Of a stretch of DNA of 64,000 nucleotides, positions 62,813-64,000 are shown piece by piece (the first letter of the stretch is position 1; each line of letters starts with the position of its first letter). The notes beneath the pieces are model-generated. The model saw only the letters and a list, made by a program, of their open reading frames with translations, searched no databases and was not told the DNA's origin. The position numbers were made by a program, and so were the translations under genes. The stretch covers positions 150,067,285 through 150,131,284 of the forward strand of contig NC_086247.1 of the NCBI RefSeq assembly GCF_021018805.1, written 5' to 3'. The DNA comes from Prinia subflava (Eukaryota > Chordata > Aves > Passeriformes > Cisticolidae).

Positions 62813-62893
62813 TCACCCTCCTTTCACCCCTTTCTGGTTGTTTTTTGGTTTTGGTGCCCTCTTCTTTTTCCCTTTCTGGAGCCAAAGGAGCAT
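62813..62893 (-). other. Upstream ORF in the predicted CRHR2 leader (26 codons)
   Basis: This is the only ATG between the predicted start site and the CRHR2 start codon. It opens a 26-codon frame, rich in Lys and Gly, that ends in TGA at 62815-62813, leaving 27 nt to the main ATG. It is in the same frame as CRHR2. Its context is weak (C at -3, C at +4), so leaky scanning would be expected. It is only relevant if transcription starts upstream of 62893. A regulatory upstream ORF has been reported for the paralogue CRHR1; conservation in CRHR2 is not something I can check. Confidence 0.45.
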
Positions 62894-63011
62894 CAGGGTG
62901 CGGGCACCCCGCAGTCTGGTGTGTGCGAGCCTCTCCCGCTCGCAGCGCGCTGACAACTTGGCTGAGAGTCCTCGTCTGCCTGTGCAGCTCAGCCCTCCGA
63001 GCTCTTCTTCC

Positions 63012-63038
63012 TTTAAATCCAGCGGCTCGGGAGCCAAT
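63012..63038 (-). promoter_or_regulatory. Candidate CRHR2 core promoter (TTTAAA and CCAAT elements)
   Basis: Reading toward the gene, a CCAAT box (63034-63038, inverted relative to the gene) is followed by a TATA-like GGATTTAAAGG at 63010-63020, about 17 bp further on. This predicts a transcription start near 62985 and a leader of about 200 nt before the ATG. The surrounding 62.88-63.07 kb is GC-rich with several CpGs (for example the CGCTCGCAGCGCGC stretch near 62938). The elements are visible; their use as a promoter is inferred. Confidence 0.5.
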
Positions 63039-63506
63039 GGGATCGGGCTGAGCCCCGGGTGAGGGGCTCACGTCTCCTCGGTGTCCCTGGGCTCGCAGCT
63101 CCCAGATGCCGCCTCACTTTGCCAGATCGCTGTGCTGCTGCATCTCCCTCCCTCTCCCGCCTCTCCCTCCCTCTCTCTGACACACAGGCACAGTTTTATT
63201 GTCAGCTCCGGGGATGAGCGCTTTTGCAAAAATACTGGCTGCAAATTAAAGCCAGGGGGAACAGGAAAAGCCATCAGAGGAGTAGAACTCCTCGGTTTTT
63301 TTGTCGAGCAAAGCAATTCCTGCCTTTGCTGCGTGGAATTGAGGATGAACAGGGATGCTGGGGTGGGGGGGGAAGGAGGGAGCCGGTCCAGGAGCTGCAG
63401 TGCTGGATGCTGTGCAGGTCCTGAGGAAGAAGAGAATTAATAAAAGCAGGCATGAAGGAGATGATCTGACAGAAGAGAGGCGTTGGAATAAAGGAATCTG
63501 GAGTAA

Positions 63507-63640
63507 TCAGAGAATCACACAAAGTCTGGGTTGGAAGAGATGTTAGAGGTCATCTCATTCCAATACCCTGCCATGGGGTATTGGAATACCTTTCCAATAA
63601 ACCAGGTGGCTTCAAGCCCCGTCCAGCCTGGTCTGGAATA
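63507..63640 (-). mobile_element. CR1 LINE 3' end with an inverted-repeat rearrangement
   Basis: CAGAGAATCACACAAAGTC, TGGGTTGGAAGAGATG and AACCAGGTGGCTTCAAGCCC form a reversed CR1 3' end upstream of CRHR2. Its centre carries a perfect 12-bp inverted repeat (63557-63568 with 63576-63587). Confidence 0.88.
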
Positions 63641-63818
63641 AAGAAATCTGGAATTATGACCCACAGAAGAGGCAGAGTAGGGAGAGTAGGGACGGGCAGG
63701 GAACCCATCCTGGGAGAAGGCACCAAGGGAACACATCTTTTAGCATCACACGGATGGGATGTGGTGCACTGTAGGGCAAGGCATGGAGAGCTCTGAAGCA
63801 AAGGATGGATCATTCAGG

Positions 63819-63882
63819 GGACAAGGAGCAAAAGAAATGCTCCTCTCATATGGACAAGGAGCAAGAGAAATGCCCCTCTCAT
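63819..63882 (+). repeat. 31-bp direct duplication upstream of CRHR2
   Basis: Units 63819-63849 and 63852-63882 begin GGACAAGGAGCAA and end CCTCTCAT. They differ at two positions and are separated by two bases. Confidence 0.9.
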
Positions 63883-64000
63883 TTTCCACTGGTAGGAGAA
63901 AGCAAGGTTTCCAGAAAGGATGAGCACCCAGGCAGACCAGGAGCAAGAGGAGGAGCCTCTAAACAAGAAAACCTTGGTGTGAGGAGAGAGGGAAGAGCAA

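Larger units (their letters stand above)
62786..64000 (-). other. CRHR2 5' leader and upstream flank
   Basis: This holds the predicted leader (about 62786-62985), the promoter elements, a pyrimidine-rich CTCCCTCC-type stretch at about 63142-63180, a CR1 fragment at 63507-63640 and a 31-bp duplication at 63819-63882. I see no exon of a neighbouring gene. Confidence 0.6.

Noticed and set aside
62813..63037. 74-codon minus-strand frame as an N-terminal extension of CRHR2
   Set aside because: It is in the same frame but ends in TGA at 62815-62813, so it cannot be continuous with CRHR2. Its own first ATG is upstream of the predicted start of transcription.

Overview
The window is vertebrate nuclear DNA, most likely from a bird. 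It shows spliced exons with GT/AG borders, large repeat-rich introns, and at least a dozen fragments of the avian-type CR1 LINE family with their characteristic 3' end. No prokaryotic gene organisation is present. Order and species cannot be fixed from the sequence alone.

One protein-coding gene is recognisable: CRHR2, the class B G-protein-coupled receptor for CRH and urocortins. It lies on the minus strand, with its 5' end at the right side of the window. Seven coding exons were placed by translation and splice signals: 62668-62785, 62403-62522, 29718-29803, 22946-23052, 7571-7688, 4846-4999 and 2139-2199. Together they hold 764 coding bases and encode about the first 255 residues: the hormone-binding ectodomain with six cysteines, TM1 to TM4, and the start of the second extracellular loop. 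All phases join without a frameshift or stop. The remaining exons (rest of ECL2, TM5-7, C-tail) should lie to the left of position 1.

Layout from the 5' end of the gene (right to left): flank with a CR1 fragment and a 31-bp duplication (about 63.5-63.9 kb); a GC-rich promoter region with CCAAT and TTTAAA elements (about 62.98-63.04 kb); a predicted 5' leader with one short upstream ORF; exons 1 and 2, separated by only 145 bp; a 32.6 kb intron 2; exon 3; 6.7 kb intron 3; exon 4; 15.3 kb intron 4; exon 5; 2.6 kb intron 5; exon 6; 2.6 kb intron 6; exon 7; and an incomplete intron 7.

Everything else is intronic or flanking. The main structures are three long pyrimidine-rich repeat blocks (6.2, 31.3 and 48.8 kb), all oriented so that the CRHR2 transcript is polypurine, several G-free A/C tracts, CR1 pieces in both orientations, one probable ERV-derived fragment, and some AT-rich unique stretches that could be conserved noncoding elements. 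I found no second gene, no RNA gene, and no novel multi-gene system. The long open frames elsewhere are products of simple repeats, CR1 sequence or chance.
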